A stretch of 64,000 nucleotides of DNA, from assembly GCF_016741775.1 (NCBI RefSeq), contig NZ_JAERRK010000003.1, positions 186,001 through 250,000 of the forward strand, given 5' to 3'. This DNA comes from Streptomyces actinomycinicus. Lineage in GTDB: Bacteria > Actinomycetota > Actinomycetes > Streptomycetales > Streptomycetaceae. Each line of letters begins with the position of its first letter. The first letter of the stretch is position 1. The translations under genes were made by a program, and so were the position numbers. Below are positions 10,585 through 20,095 of the stretch, one piece after another. A model generated the notes under the pieces. That model made no database searches. It was given only the letters and a program-made list of their open reading frames with translations, and was not told the DNA's origin.

Positions 10585-10596
10585 CAAGCACGCTTG
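10585..10596. promoter_or_regulatory. CAAGC-AC-GCTTG palindrome, probable TetR operator for the acyl-CoA operon
   Basis: A perfect 12-bp dyad 34 bp before the first gene of the carboxylase operon. CAAGC-N2-GCTTG dyads are typical of TetR-family repressors of acyl-CoA metabolism. The operon ends with a TetR gene, so autoregulation of the whole unit is the simplest reading. Confidence 0.45.
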
Positions 10597-10629
10597 ATTG
10601 TTTCCGTGCCCGCTGCCATGCTCCCACCC

Positions 10630-11424
10630 ATGGCCGACCCGACGCCCGTCATCGAAGACCTGCGTGCCGAGAGCGACGAACTCGACCAGCTCGTGGCCGA
10701 GTTGAGCCCGGAGCAGTGGGCTCTTCCCACTCCCGCGCCCGGCTGGACCGTCGCCCACCAGATCGCCCACCTCGCCTGGACCGACCGCTCGGCGCTCCTG
10801 GCCGTCACCGACCCCGGTGCCTTCCAGGCGCTGGTCGAGAAGGCACTCGCCGCCCCCGGCTCGTTCGTGGACGAGGGCGCGGAGGAGGGTGCCGCCCGCC
10901 CGCCCGCCGAACTGCTGGCGGACTGGCGCGCCGGGCGGACGGCCCTCGGTGAGGCCCTGCGCGGTGCGCCGCCCGGCGGCCGTTTCCCCTGGTACGGCCC
11001 GCCCATGTCCGCCGCCTCCATGGCCACCGCCCGGCTCATGGAGACCTGGGCCCATTCGCTCGACGTCGCCGACGCCCTGGGTGTGGTCCACCCACCCACC
11101 GACCGGCTCCGGCATGTGGTCCGGCTCGGCGTGCGGACCCGGGACTTCGCTTTCGGGGTGCACGGACTCACCCCGCCCGCCGAGGAGTTCCGGGTGGAAC
11201 TGACCGCGCCCTCGGGCGAGTCGTGGGCGTACGGGAGCGAGGGCGCCGCCCAGCGCGTCACCGGTCCCGCCCTCGACTTCTGCCTGCTGGTCACGCAGCG
11301 CGCCCACCGCGGTGATCTCGCCCTGACCGCCGTGGGCCCGGACGCCGACCGCTGGCTGGACATCGCCCAGGCCTTCGCGGGCCCGCCCGGCACGGGCCGT
11401 CCGCCGAGGGAGGGCACCCGGTGA
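10630..11424 (+). CDS. TIGR03084-family DinB-like metal-binding protein
   Basis: A 264-residue protein with a DinB/maleylpyruvate-isomerase-type four-helix bundle. [20 protein letters not shown] (about residues 34-53) contains the metal-ligand His residues, with further candidate ligands [14 protein letters not shown] (about 137-150). TIGR03084 proteins are regularly found beside AtuA-like and carboxylase genes in actinobacteria, but no reaction is assigned. The ATG at 10630 is chosen as the first codon downstream of the operator at 10585. The stop overlaps the next gene as GTGA. First gene of an eight-gene operon. Confidence 0.8.
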   Translation: MADPTPVIEDLRAESDELDQLVAELSPEQWALPTPAPGWTVAHQIAHLAWTDRSALLAVTDPGAFQALVEKALAAPGSFVDEGAEEGAARPPAELLADWRAGRTALGEALRGAPPGGRFPWYGPPMSAASMATARLMETWAHSLDVADALGVVHPPTDRLRHVVRLGVRTRDFAFGVHGLTPPAEEFRVELTAPSGESWAYGSEGAAQRVTGPALDFCLLVTQRAHRGDLALTAVGPDADRWLDIAQAFAGPPGTGRPPREGTR

Positions 11425-13106
11425 CCCCGCTGCGCATCGGCAACTTCTCCGGCTTCTACGGCGACCGCGCGGACGCCCTGCACGAGATGCTCACCGGTGG
11501 CGAGCTGGACGTCCTCACCGGTGACTACCTCGCCGAACTCACCATGCTCATCCTGGGCCGCGACCGGCTGAAGGACCCGGCCGCCGGATACGCCCGCACC
11601 TTCCTGCGCCGGCTGGAGGACTGCCTCGGCCTCGCCCACGAGCGCGGGGTGCGGATCGTCACCAACGCCGGCGGACTCAACCCGGCCGGACTGGCCGACG
11701 CGGTACGGGCGCTGGCCGGGCGGCTCGGCGTCCCGGTACGGGTCGCGCACGTCGAGGGCGACGACCTGACCCAGGCGCACCCCGGTGCCCTCGCCGCCCA
11801 CGCCTACCTCGGCGGCTACGGCATCACCGAGTGCCTGCGGGCCGGTGCCGACGTGGTGATCACCGGCCGGGTGACCGACGCGGCGCTCGTCACGGGTCCG
11901 GCCGCCGCCCACTTCGGCTGGCGACCGGGGGACCCGGGGGCGTACGACCGGCTCGCCGGTGCCGTCGTCGCCGGGCACGTGCTGGAGTGCGGGACCCAGG
12001 CGACCGGCGGGAACTACGCCTTCTTCGGGGAGGGGAACGTACGCCGGCCCGGCTTCCCGCTCGCCGAGATCCACGCCGACGGCAGCTGTGTCGTCACCAA
12101 GCACCCCGGCACCGGCGGATTCGTGGACGTCGGCACGGTCACGGCACAGCTGCTCTACGAGACCGCCGGCGCCCGGTACGCCGGACCCGACGTCACCGCC
12201 CGGCTGGACACCGTACGGCTGAGTCAGGACGGGCCGGACCGCGTGCGGATCGAGGGGGTGCGCGGGGAGGCGCCGCCGGCGACGCTGAAGGTCGGGCTCA
12301 ACCGGCTCGGCGGCTTCCGCAACGAGGTCGTCTTCGTCCTCACCGGGCTCGACATCGAGGCCAAGGCGGACCTGGTGCGCGAGCAGCTCACCGATGCCTT
12401 CGGCAAGTCGGCGCCGCAGGAGGTCCGCTGGGAGCTGGTCCGCACCGACCGGGCCGACGCCGGCACCGAGGAGACGGCCAGCGCGCTGCTGCGGCTCGTC
12501 GTGCGGGACCCGGACGAGCAGGTCGTGGGACGGGCGCTGAGCGCGGCCGCCGTGGAACTGGCTCTCGCCAGCTACCCCGGTTTCCATGTGCTGTCCCCAC
12601 CCGGGAAAGGCGCCCCGTACGGGGTCTTCGAGGATGTGTACGTGCCCCATGGTGCCGTCGACCATGTGGCCGTCCTCTATGACGGACGCCGGGTGCCCGT
12701 GGCGCCGCCCCAGGAGACGCGGCCCCTGGACGCCGTCGTCTCCCCGCCGCTGCCGGAGCCCCTTCCGCCCGGCCCCACCCGCCGGGCGCCCCTCGGTCTG
12801 GTGGCCGGGGCCCGCAGCGGCGACAAGGGCGGGAACGCCAACGTCGGGGTGTGGGCCCGGACGGACGAGGCCTGGCGGTGGCTCGCGCACACACTGACCG
12901 CCGAACGGTTCCGCGAGCTGATCCCCGAGAGCCGGGACCTGCCGGTCACCCGGCACGTGCTCCCGAACCTGCGCGCACTCAACTTCGTCGTCGAGGGCAT
13001 CCTCGGCGCCGGCGTCGCCTCGCAAGCCCGCTTCGATCCGCAGGCCAAGGCCCTCGGCGAATGGCTGCGCTCCCGCCACCTGGACATCCCGGAGACCCTG
13101 CTGTGA
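11421..13106 (+). CDS. AtuA-like (DUF1446) acyclic terpene utilization family protein
   Basis: A 561-residue DUF1446 protein. The N-terminus [12 protein letters not shown] and the [31 protein letters not shown] and [16 protein letters not shown] blocks are characteristic. The C-terminal ~110 residues (from [20 protein letters not shown]) form the small AtuA-like domain, here fused rather than separate. AtuA genes occur in terpene (citronellol/geraniol) and leucine-type carboxylase clusters, but the enzymatic role is not well defined. GTG start overlaps the upstream stop; the downstream carboxyltransferase start overlaps its own stop. Confidence 0.85.
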   Translation: MTPLRIGNFSGFYGDRADALHEMLTGGELDVLTGDYLAELTMLILGRDRLKDPAAGYARTFLRRLEDCLGLAHERGVRIVTNAGGLNPAGLADAVRALAGRLGVPVRVAHVEGDDLTQAHPGALAAHAYLGGYGITECLRAGADVVITGRVTDAALVTGPAAAHFGWRPGDPGAYDRLAGAVVAGHVLECGTQATGGNYAFFGEGNVRRPGFPLAEIHADGSCVVTKHPGTGGFVDVGTVTAQLLYETAGARYAGPDVTARLDTVRLSQDGPDRVRIEGVRGEAPPATLKVGLNRLGGFRNEVVFVLTGLDIEAKADLVREQLTDAFGKSAPQEVRWELVRTDRADAGTEETASALLRLVVRDPDEQVVGRALSAAAVELALASYPGFHVLSPPGKGAPYGVFEDVYVPHGAVDHVAVLYDGRRVPVAPPQETRPLDAVVSPPLPEPLPPGPTRRAPLGLVAGARSGDKGGNANVGVWARTDEAWRWLAHTLTAERFRELIPESRDLPVTRHVLPNLRALNFVVEGILGAGVASQARFDPQAKALGEWLRSRHLDIPETLL

Positions 13107-14701
13107 CGGTTCTGCAGACCGCTCTCGACCCTGCCGGCCCCGACTACCAGGCCCACCGCGAGGCCATGCTCGGCAAACTCGCCGACCTGGAGACCGAGCA
13201 CGCCAAGGCGCTCGCGGGCGGTGGTGAGAAGTACGTGGCCCGGCACCGCGGACGCGGCAAGCTGCTCGCCCGTGAACGCATCGAGCTGCTGCTCGACCCG
13301 GACACCCCGTTCCTGGAGCTGTCCCCGCTGGCCGCCTGGGGCAGCGACTACCCCGTCGGTGCCTCCCTGGTGACCGGCATCGGCGTGGTCGAGGGCGTGG
13401 AGTGCCTGATCACCGCCAACGACCCGACCGTGCGCGGCGGCGCCAGCAACCCCTGGAGCCTGAAGAAGGCCCTGCGCGCCAACGACATCGCCCTCGCCAA
13501 CCGGCTGCCCTGCATCAGCCTGGTCGAGTCCGGCGGCGCCGATCTGCCCTCGCAGAAGGAGATCTTCATCCCGGGCGGCGCCGTCTTCCGCGACCTGACG
13601 AGGCTCTCCGCCGCCGGCATCCCCACCGTCGCCGTCGTCTTCGGCAACTCCACCGCCGGCGGTGCCTACGTCCCCGGCATGTCCGACCACGTGATCATGG
13701 TCAAGGAGCGGGCGAAGGTGTTCCTCGGCGGCCCGCCGCTGGTGAAGATGGCCACCGGCGAGGAGAGCGACGACGAGTCCCTCGGCGGCGCCGAGATGCA
13801 CGCCCGCGTGTCCGGCCTCGCCGACTACTTCGCCCTGGACGAGCCGGACGCCCTGCGCCAGGCACGCCGCGTGGTCGCCCGCCTCAACCACCGCAAGGCG
13901 TACCCGGGCCCCGGCCCGGCCGCACCGCCGAAGTACGACCCGGAGGAACTCCTCGGCATCGTCCCCGGCGACCTGAGGACCCCCTTCGACCCGCGCGAGG
14001 TCATCGCCCGGATCGTGGACGCCTCCGACTTCGACGAGTTCAAGCCGCTGTACGGCACGAGCCTGGTCACCGGCTGGGCCGCCCTGCACGGCTACCCCGT
14101 CGGCATCCTGGCCAACGCGCAGGGCGTGCTGTTCAGCGAGGAGTCCCAGAAGGCGGCGCAGTTCATCCAGCTCGCCAACCAGCGCGACATCCCGCTGCTC
14201 TTCCTGCACAACACCACCGGCTACATGGTCGGCAAGGAGTACGAGCAGGGCGGCATCATCAAGCACGGCGCGATGATGATCAACGCGGTCAGCAACAGCC
14301 GCGTCCCGCACCTGTCGGTCCTCATGGGAGCGTCGTACGGCGCCGGCCACTACGGCATGTGCGGCCGGGCCTACGATCCCCGCTTCCTGTTCGCCTGGCC
14401 CAGCGCCAAGTCCGCCGTCATGGGCCCCCAGCAGCTCGCCGGCGTGCTGTCGATCGTCGCCCGGCAGTCCGCGGCGGCGAAGGGACAGCCGTACGACGAC
14501 GACGCGGACGCCGCCCTGCGCGCCATGGTGGAGCAGCAGATCGAGTCCGAGTCGCTGCCCATGTTCCTGTCCGGGCGGCTGTACGACGACGGCGTCATCG
14601 ACCCGCGCGACACCCGCACCGTTCTCGGCCTGTGCCTCTCCGCCCTGCACACCGCGCCCTACGAGGGCGCGCGCGGCGGCTTCGGCGTCTTCCGGATGTG
14701 A
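13103..14701 (+). CDS. Acyl-CoA carboxylase beta (carboxyltransferase) subunit
   Basis: A 532-residue biotin-dependent carboxyltransferase. It moves CO2 from carboxybiotin to an acyl-CoA. Typical blocks are NPWSLKKALRANDIALANRL, PCISLVESGGADLPSQ, GNSTAGGAYVPGMSDHVIMV and ASYGAGHYGMCGRAYDPRFL. It groups by eye with methylcrotonyl/geranyl-CoA carboxylase beta chains rather than the acetyl/propionyl type. The GTG overlaps the preceding TGA, and a far-upstream extension of the frame is rejected because it lies in the AtuA coding region. It is paired with the adjacent alpha subunit. Confidence 0.9.
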   Translation: MTVLQTALDPAGPDYQAHREAMLGKLADLETEHAKALAGGGEKYVARHRGRGKLLARERIELLLDPDTPFLELSPLAAWGSDYPVGASLVTGIGVVEGVECLITANDPTVRGGASNPWSLKKALRANDIALANRLPCISLVESGGADLPSQKEIFIPGGAVFRDLTRLSAAGIPTVAVVFGNSTAGGAYVPGMSDHVIMVKERAKVFLGGPPLVKMATGEESDDESLGGAEMHARVSGLADYFALDEPDALRQARRVVARLNHRKAYPGPGPAAPPKYDPEELLGIVPGDLRTPFDPREVIARIVDASDFDEFKPLYGTSLVTGWAALHGYPVGILANAQGVLFSEESQKAAQFIQLANQRDIPLLFLHNTTGYMVGKEYEQGGIIKHGAMMINAVSNSRVPHLSVLMGASYGAGHYGMCGRAYDPRFLFAWPSAKSAVMGPQQLAGVLSIVARQSAAAKGQPYDDDADAALRAMVEQQIESESLPMFLSGRLYDDGVIDPRDTRTVLGLCLSALHTAPYEGARGGFGVFRM

Positions 14702-14709
14702 GGGACCCA

Positions 14710-16557
14710 GTGATCACTTCTGTCCTCGTCGCCAACCGGGGCGAGATCGCCTGCCGGATCTTCCGTACCTGCGGGGAACTGGGGATCCGGACCGTCGCCG
14801 TCCACTCCGACGCCGACGCGAACGCGCTCCACGTGCGCGTGGCCGACACGGCCGTACGGCTGCCGGGCGCGGCGCCCGCCGAGACCTACCTGCGCGGCGA
14901 CCTGATCGTGAAGGCGGCCCTGGCCGCCGGCGCGGACGCCGTGCACCCCGGCTACGGCTTCCTCTCCGAGAACGCCGGCTTCGCCCGTGCCGTCCTCGAC
15001 GCCGGCCTGCTGTGGATCGGGCCGCCGCCGGAGGCCATCGAGGCCATGGCGTCCAAGACCCGCGCCAAGCAGCTGATGGGCCTCGCCCCGCTCGACGCGG
15101 CCAGGGTCACCGAGGCCGACCTGCCGGTCCTGGTGAAGGCGGCCGCGGGCGGCGGAGGGCGCGGCATGCGCATCGTGCGCCGCCTGGACGACCTGCCCGA
15201 CGCGCTGGAAGGCGCGCGTGCCGAGGCCGCGGGCGCCTTCGGCGACGGCGAGGTCTTCGTGGAGCCGTACATCGAGAACGGCCGCCACGTCGAGGTGCAG
15301 ATCCTCGCCGACACCCACGGCACCGTCCTGCCGCTCGGCACCCGGGACTGCTCCCTCCAGCGCCGGCACCAGAAGGTCATCGAGGAGGCACCCGCGCCCG
15401 GTCTGCCGGCCGCGCTCACCGAGGAGCTGTACGAGCTGGCCGTGCGCGCCGCACGGTCCGTGTCATACGTCGGCGCCGGCACGGTCGAGTTCCTGGTCGC
15501 CGACGGCCGAGCGCACTTCCTGGAGATGAACACCCGCCTCCAGGTGGAACACCCCGTCACGGAGGCGGTGTTCGGCATCGACCTGGTGGCGGAGCAGATC
15601 CGCGTCGCCGAGGGGCGGCCACTGGAGGCCGGCCCTCGGCGGGCGCACGGCCACGCCGTCGAGGCCCGCCTGTACGCCGAGGACCCCGCCCGCGACTGGG
15701 CCCCCCAGACCGGCACCCTGCACCGCCTCGCCGTACCACCCGGCGTCCGCCTGGACACCGGCTACACCGACGGCGACGAGATCGGCGTCCACTACGACCC
15801 GATGCTCGCCAAGGTCGTCGCCCACGCCCCCACCCGCGCGGAGGCGCTGCGCCGGCTCGCGGGCGCGCTGGAGCGGACGGAACTCCACGGCCCGGTCACC
15901 AACCGCGACCTGCTCGTACGCTCCCTGCGGCACGAGGAGTTCACCGCCGTCCGCATGGACACCGGCTTCTACGACCGCCACCTCGCCGGACTCACCGAGT
16001 CCGCCCCCGACCCGCTCGCCCCCCTGGCCGCCGCCCTCGCCGACGCCCACGGCCGCTCCCGCTTCGGCGGCTGGCGCAACGTCCCCGCACAGCCGCAGGT
16101 GAAGCGGTACGAGATGGCCGGCGAGGAGCATGAGGTCCGGTACCGGCACACCCGGGAGGGCCTGGCGGCCGACGGAGTCCGGGTCGTGCACGCCGACGCG
16201 CGTCTCGTCGTACTCGAAGTGGACGGAGTGCGGCGCAAGTTCGAGATCGCACGCTACGGCGACCAGGTCCACGTCAATACCGCCCGCCTCACCGCCCTGC
16301 CCCGCTTCCCCGACCCGGCGGCCCAGCTCGCGCCGGGCTCCCTGCTCGCGCCGATGCCCGGCACCGTCGTACGCGTCGCCGAGGGCCTGTCGGAGGGGGC
16401 GGCCGTCACGGGCGGCCAGCCACTGATCTGGCTGGAGGCGATGAAGATGCAGCACCAGATCTCGGCACCGGTCACAGGCACGCTCACCGCCCTGCACGCC
16501 AAGCCGGGACAACAGGTCGAGCCGGGCCTGTTGCTGGCGGTGGTGCAGCCGACGTAA
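14710..16557 (+). CDS. Acyl-CoA carboxylase alpha subunit (biotin carboxylase + BCCP)
   Basis: A 615-residue subunit with N-terminal biotin carboxylase and C-terminal biotin carrier domains. It has VLVANRGEIACRI at the start, HPGYGFLSENAGFA near 79, the glycine-rich ATP lid KAAAGGGGRGMRI near 145, RDCSLQRRHQKVIEEAPAP, FLEMNTRLQVEHPVTE, and the biotinylation site EAMKM near 577. The stretch between MASKTRAKQLM and VLVKAAAGGGG is about 15 residues shorter than in common biotin carboxylases. GTG start, 8 nt after the beta-subunit stop. Confidence 0.92.
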   Translation: MITSVLVANRGEIACRIFRTCGELGIRTVAVHSDADANALHVRVADTAVRLPGAAPAETYLRGDLIVKAALAAGADAVHPGYGFLSENAGFARAVLDAGLLWIGPPPEAIEAMASKTRAKQLMGLAPLDAARVTEADLPVLVKAAAGGGGRGMRIVRRLDDLPDALEGARAEAAGAFGDGEVFVEPYIENGRHVEVQILADTHGTVLPLGTRDCSLQRRHQKVIEEAPAPGLPAALTEELYELAVRAARSVSYVGAGTVEFLVADGRAHFLEMNTRLQVEHPVTEAVFGIDLVAEQIRVAEGRPLEAGPRRAHGHAVEARLYAEDPARDWAPQTGTLHRLAVPPGVRLDTGYTDGDEIGVHYDPMLAKVVAHAPTRAEALRRLAGALERTELHGPVTNRDLLVRSLRHEEFTAVRMDTGFYDRHLAGLTESAPDPLAPLAAALADAHGRSRFGGWRNVPAQPQVKRYEMAGEEHEVRYRHTREGLAADGVRVVHADARLVVLEVDGVRRKFEIARYGDQVHVNTARLTALPRFPDPAAQLAPGSLLAPMPGTVVRVAEGLSEGAAVTGGQPLIWLEAMKMQHQISAPVTGTLTALHAKPGQQVEPGLLLAVVQPT

Positions 16558-16577
16558 GGGGCGCGGGGAACTGCGCG
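16558..16577 (+). repeat. Streptomyces intergenic repeat, copy 1
   Basis: GGGGCGCGGGGAACTGCGCG lies directly after the stop of the carboxylase alpha subunit. It is the conserved core of a roughly 55-bp element found four times in this window, always between genes. Confidence 0.7.
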
Positions 16578-16612
16578 CGCAACCACCATCAAGCCGCACC
16601 CGGAGGAATCGC

Positions 16613-17773
16613 ATGACCACCCTCATCGAATCCGAGGAACACAAGGCACTACGGTCCGCGGTGGCCGCCCTCGGCAAGCGCTACGGCCGCGACTATCTCG
16701 TCCGCACCGTCGCCGAAGGCAAACCCCTCACGGAACTCTGGTCCGAGGCGGGAAAGCTCGGCTACCTCGGCGTCAACCTGCCGGAGGCGTACGGTGGCGG
16801 CGGCGGAGGCATATCCGAACTCTCCATCGTCCTCGAAGAGCTGGGAGCGGCGGGCTCCCCGCTGCTCATGCTCGTGGTGTCCCCCGCCATCTGCGGCACG
16901 GTGATCTCCCGTTTCGGCACCGAGGAGCAGAAGCGGACCTGGCTGCCGGGGCTCGCCGACGGCACCCGCCTCATGGCCTTCGGCATCACCGAGCCCGACG
17001 CCGGCTCCAACTCGCACCGCATCACCACCACCGCCCGCCGGGACGGCGCCGACTGGCTCCTCACCGGCCGCAAGGTCTTCATCTCCGGCGTCGACATGGC
17101 CGACGCCGTCCTGATCGTCGGCCGTACCGAGGACGCCCGCACCGGCAGCCTCAAGCCCTGCCTGTTCATCGTCCCGACGGACGCCGGGGGCTTCCACAAG
17201 CGCCCCATCGACATGGAACTCAACGCGGCCGAGAAGCAGTTCGAGCTGGTCCTGGACGACGTACGGCTGCCCGCCGACGCGCTGGTCGGCGACGAGGACG
17301 CGGGCCTGCTCCAGCTGTTCGCCGGGCTGAACCCGGAGCGGATCATGACGGCGGCGTTCGCGATCGGCATGGGCCGTCACGCGCTCGCCAAGGCCGTCGA
17401 GTACGCCCGCGACCGCACCGTGTGGAAGTCCCCCATCGGCGCCCACCAGGCCATCGCGCACCCCCTCGCCCAGGCGCACATCGACCTCGAACTCGCCCGG
17501 CTGATGATGCAGAAGGCCGCCCGCCTCTACGACTCCGGTGACGACACCGGCGCCGGTGAGGCCGCCAACATGGCCAAGTACGCGGCCGGAGAAGCCTGCG
17601 TGAAGGCCGTCGACCAGGCCGTGCACACCCTCGGCGGCAACGGACTCACCCGGGAATTCGGACTCGCCTCGTTGATAACGGCCGCGCGCGTGGCTCGTAT
17701 TGCCCCGGTGAGCCGGGAGATGATTCTCAACTACGTCTCCCACCAGACCCTGGGTCTGCCCAAGTCGTACTAG
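16613..17773 (+). CDS. Acyl-CoA dehydrogenase
   Basis: A 386-residue flavoprotein of the acyl-CoA dehydrogenase family, introducing an alpha-beta double bond into an acyl-CoA. The substrate loop and FAD signatures are MAFGITEPDAGSNSHRITTT (about residues 122-141) and VKAVDQAVHTLGGNGLTREF near the C-terminus. A strong GGAGGAATCGC precedes the ATG. In this operon it would supply the unsaturated acyl-CoA that the carboxylase uses, or act on the ligase product. Confidence 0.9.
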   Translation: MTTLIESEEHKALRSAVAALGKRYGRDYLVRTVAEGKPLTELWSEAGKLGYLGVNLPEAYGGGGGGISELSIVLEELGAAGSPLLMLVVSPAICGTVISRFGTEEQKRTWLPGLADGTRLMAFGITEPDAGSNSHRITTTARRDGADWLLTGRKVFISGVDMADAVLIVGRTEDARTGSLKPCLFIVPTDAGGFHKRPIDMELNAAEKQFELVLDDVRLPADALVGDEDAGLLQLFAGLNPERIMTAAFAIGMGRHALAKAVEYARDRTVWKSPIGAHQAIAHPLAQAHIDLELARLMMQKAARLYDSGDDTGAGEAANMAKYAAGEACVKAVDQAVHTLGGNGLTREFGLASLITAARVARIAPVSREMILNYVSHQTLGLPKSY

Positions 17774-17793
17774 GCGCCCGTCTTGGAGGAACC

Positions 17794-19361
17794 GTGTTCC
17801 GCAGCGAGTACGCAGACGTCCCGCCCGTAGAACTCCCCATCCACGAGGCCGTCCTCGGCCCGGCCGCCGGCTTCGGCGACCTGCCGGCCCTCATCGACGG
17901 CACGGACGGCACCACCCTCACGTACGAGCAGGTGGACCGGTTCCACCGGCGCCTCGCCGCCGCCTTCGCCGAGGCCGGCGTCCGCAAGGGCGACGTCCTC
18001 GCCCTGCACAGCCCCAACACCATCGCCTTCCCGACCGCCTTCTACGCCGCCACGCGCGCGGGTGCCACCGTCACCACCGTGCACCCGCTCGCCACCGCCG
18101 GGGAGTTCGCCAAGCAGCTCGGCGACAGCGCGGCCCGCTGGATCGTCACCGTCTCCCCGCTGCTGGGGACCGCCCGCCGGGCCGCCGAACTCGCCGGCGG
18201 GGTCCGGGAGATCTTCGTCTGCGACAGCGCACCCGGCCACCGCTCGCTGATCGACATGCTCGCCACCGCCGCCCCCGAGCCGGAGCCCCGCATCGACCCG
18301 GCCGAGGACATCGCCGCACTGCCGTACTCCTCCGGCACCACCGGCACCCCCAAGGGCGTCATGCTCACCCACCGGCAGATCGCCACCAACCTCGCCCAGC
18401 TGGACGCCCCGGTCCCCACGAGCCCCGGCGACCGCATCCTCGCCGTGCTGCCGTTCTTCCACATCTACGGCCTGACCGCCCTGATGAACGCGCCCCTGAG
18501 GAGGGGCGCCACCGTCGTCGTCCTGCCGCGCTTCGACCTCGAGACGTTCCTCGCCGCGATCGAGAACCACCGCATCACCGGCCTGTACGTCGCCCCGCCG
18601 ATCGTCCTCGCCCTCGCCAAACACCCGGTGGTCAGCCGCTACGACCTGTCCTCCCTGAAGTACGTCATCAGCGCCGCCGCCCCCCTGGACGCCCAGCTCG
18701 CCCGCGCCTGCTCCGAACGCCTCGGCCTCCCCCCGCTCGGCCAGGCCTACGGCATGACGGAACTGTCGCCCGGCACCCACGTCGTCCCCCTCGCCGGCTC
18801 CGCGAGGCCCCCGGCGGCACGGTCGGCAGGCTCATCGCCGGCACCGAGATGCGGATCGTCTCCCTGGACGATCCCGGCAAGGACCTCGGCGCGGGCGAGA
18901 CGGGCGAGATCCTGATCCGCGGCCCCCAGGTGATGAAGGGCTACCTCGGCCGTCCCGACGCCACCGCCGCCATGATCGACACCGACGGCTGGCTGCACAC
19001 CGGGGACATCGGCCGCACCGACGCCGACGGCTGGCTGTTCGTGGTGGACCGGGTCAAGGAACTGATCAAGTACAAGGGGTTCCAGGTGGCCCCCGCCGAA
19101 CTGGAGGCCGTCCTGCTCACCCATCCCGGCATCGCCGACGCCGCCGTCATCGGCGTCCGCAACGAGGACGGCAACGAGATCCCGCACGCCTTCGTCGTCC
19201 GCCGGCCCACCGCCGGCACCCTCGGCGAGAACGAGATCATGCTGTACGTCGCCGAACGCGTCGCCCCCTACAAGCGCATCCGCCAGATCACCTTCATCGA
19301 CAGCGTCCCCCGCGCCACCTCCGGCAAGATCCTGCGCCGGCAGCTCAGGGAGCACATGTGA
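17794..19361 (+). pseudogene. AMP-forming acyl-CoA ligase (4-coumarate:CoA ligase-like), interrupted by a frameshift
   Basis: The N-terminal part (17794-18915 frame) carries the adenylation P-loop YSSGTTGTPKGVMLTHRQ and GQAYGMTELSPGTHVVPL. After about 18800 the homology jumps to another frame, which reads APGGTVGRLIAGTEMRIVSL, then GWLHTGDIG, VKELIKYKGFQVAP and the catalytic-Lys end PRATSGKILRRQL, ending at 19361. The phase change equals one lost base within about 18795-18812. Joined, the product is about 522 residues, the normal family length. It is either a recent pseudogene or a sequencing error in a GC run. The stop overlaps the next gene (ATGTGA). Confidence 0.85.
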
Positions 19362-20095
19362 CGGAACTCGTCGGACGCACGCGTGCGCGCTGCGTCGAAA
19401 CCCTCAGCCTCGACTCCACCGGGACCCGCAACGCCCTGTCCGCGGCACTCGTCGCGGAACTCTCCGCCGCCCTCGCCGAGTGCGGCAAGGACCCGGACGT
19501 ACGGGCCGTCGTCCTCACCCACACCGGCACGACGTTCTGCGCCGGAGCCGACCTGCGCGACCCGCCCGACCCCGACGCCCTGGTGGCCCTGCTCCGGCAG
19601 CTCATCGAGCTGCCCCGGCCGGTCGTCGCCCGGGTCACCGGGCACGTCCGGGCCGGCGGCCTCGGCCTGCTCGCCGCCTGCGACCTGGCCGCCGCCTCCG
19701 CCACGGCCTCCTTCGCCTTCACCGAGGTCCGCATCGGGGTCGCCCCCGCGGTGATCTCCCTCCCGCTGCTCCCGCGCACCGACCCCCGCGCCCTCGCCCG
19801 CTACTACCTCACCGGCGAACGCTTCGACCCCGCCGAGGCCGTCCGCCTCGGGCTGCTCACCGTGACGGCGGACGACGTCGACGAGGCCCTCGCCCCGGTC
19901 CTGGACGGCCTGCGCCGCTCCGCCCCCCAGGCCCTGGCCGAGACGAAACGGCTGCTCACGGCTAGGGTGCTGGAGACGTTCGACCGGGACGCGGCCAGCC
20001 TGACCGCGCTCTCGGCGCGGCTGTTCTCCACCGACCAGGCCCGGGAGGGGATGACGGCCTTCCTGGAAAGACGGGATGCGGCATGGGTGGTGTGA
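19358..20095 (+). CDS. Enoyl-CoA hydratase/isomerase family protein
   Basis: A 245-residue crotonase-fold protein. The CoA-binding oxyanion loops are FCAGADLRDP (near residue 62) and GHVRAGGLGLLAACDLAAAS, with the acidic position in TEVRIGVAP. It is at the short end for the family. The GTG overlaps the ligase stop and its end overlaps the TetR gene by 13 bp. In this pathway it would hydrate the glutaconyl-type product of the carboxylase. Confidence 0.85.
   Translation: MTELVGRTRARCVETLSLDSTGTRNALSAALVAELSAALAECGKDPDVRAVVLTHTGTTFCAGADLRDPPDPDALVALLRQLIELPRPVVARVTGHVRAGGLGLLAACDLAAASATASFAFTEVRIGVAPAVISLPLLPRTDPRALARYYLTGERFDPAEAVRLGLLTVTADDVDEALAPVLDGLRRSAPQALAETKRLLTARVLETFDRDAASLTALSARLFSTDQAREGMTAFLERRDAAWVV

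Noticed and set aside
8392..13079. Very long minus-strand open frames (971 and 1134 codons)
   Set aside because: They lie opposite the malic enzyme, TIGR03084 and AtuA genes, whose protein motifs are unambiguous. The antisense products are low-complexity.
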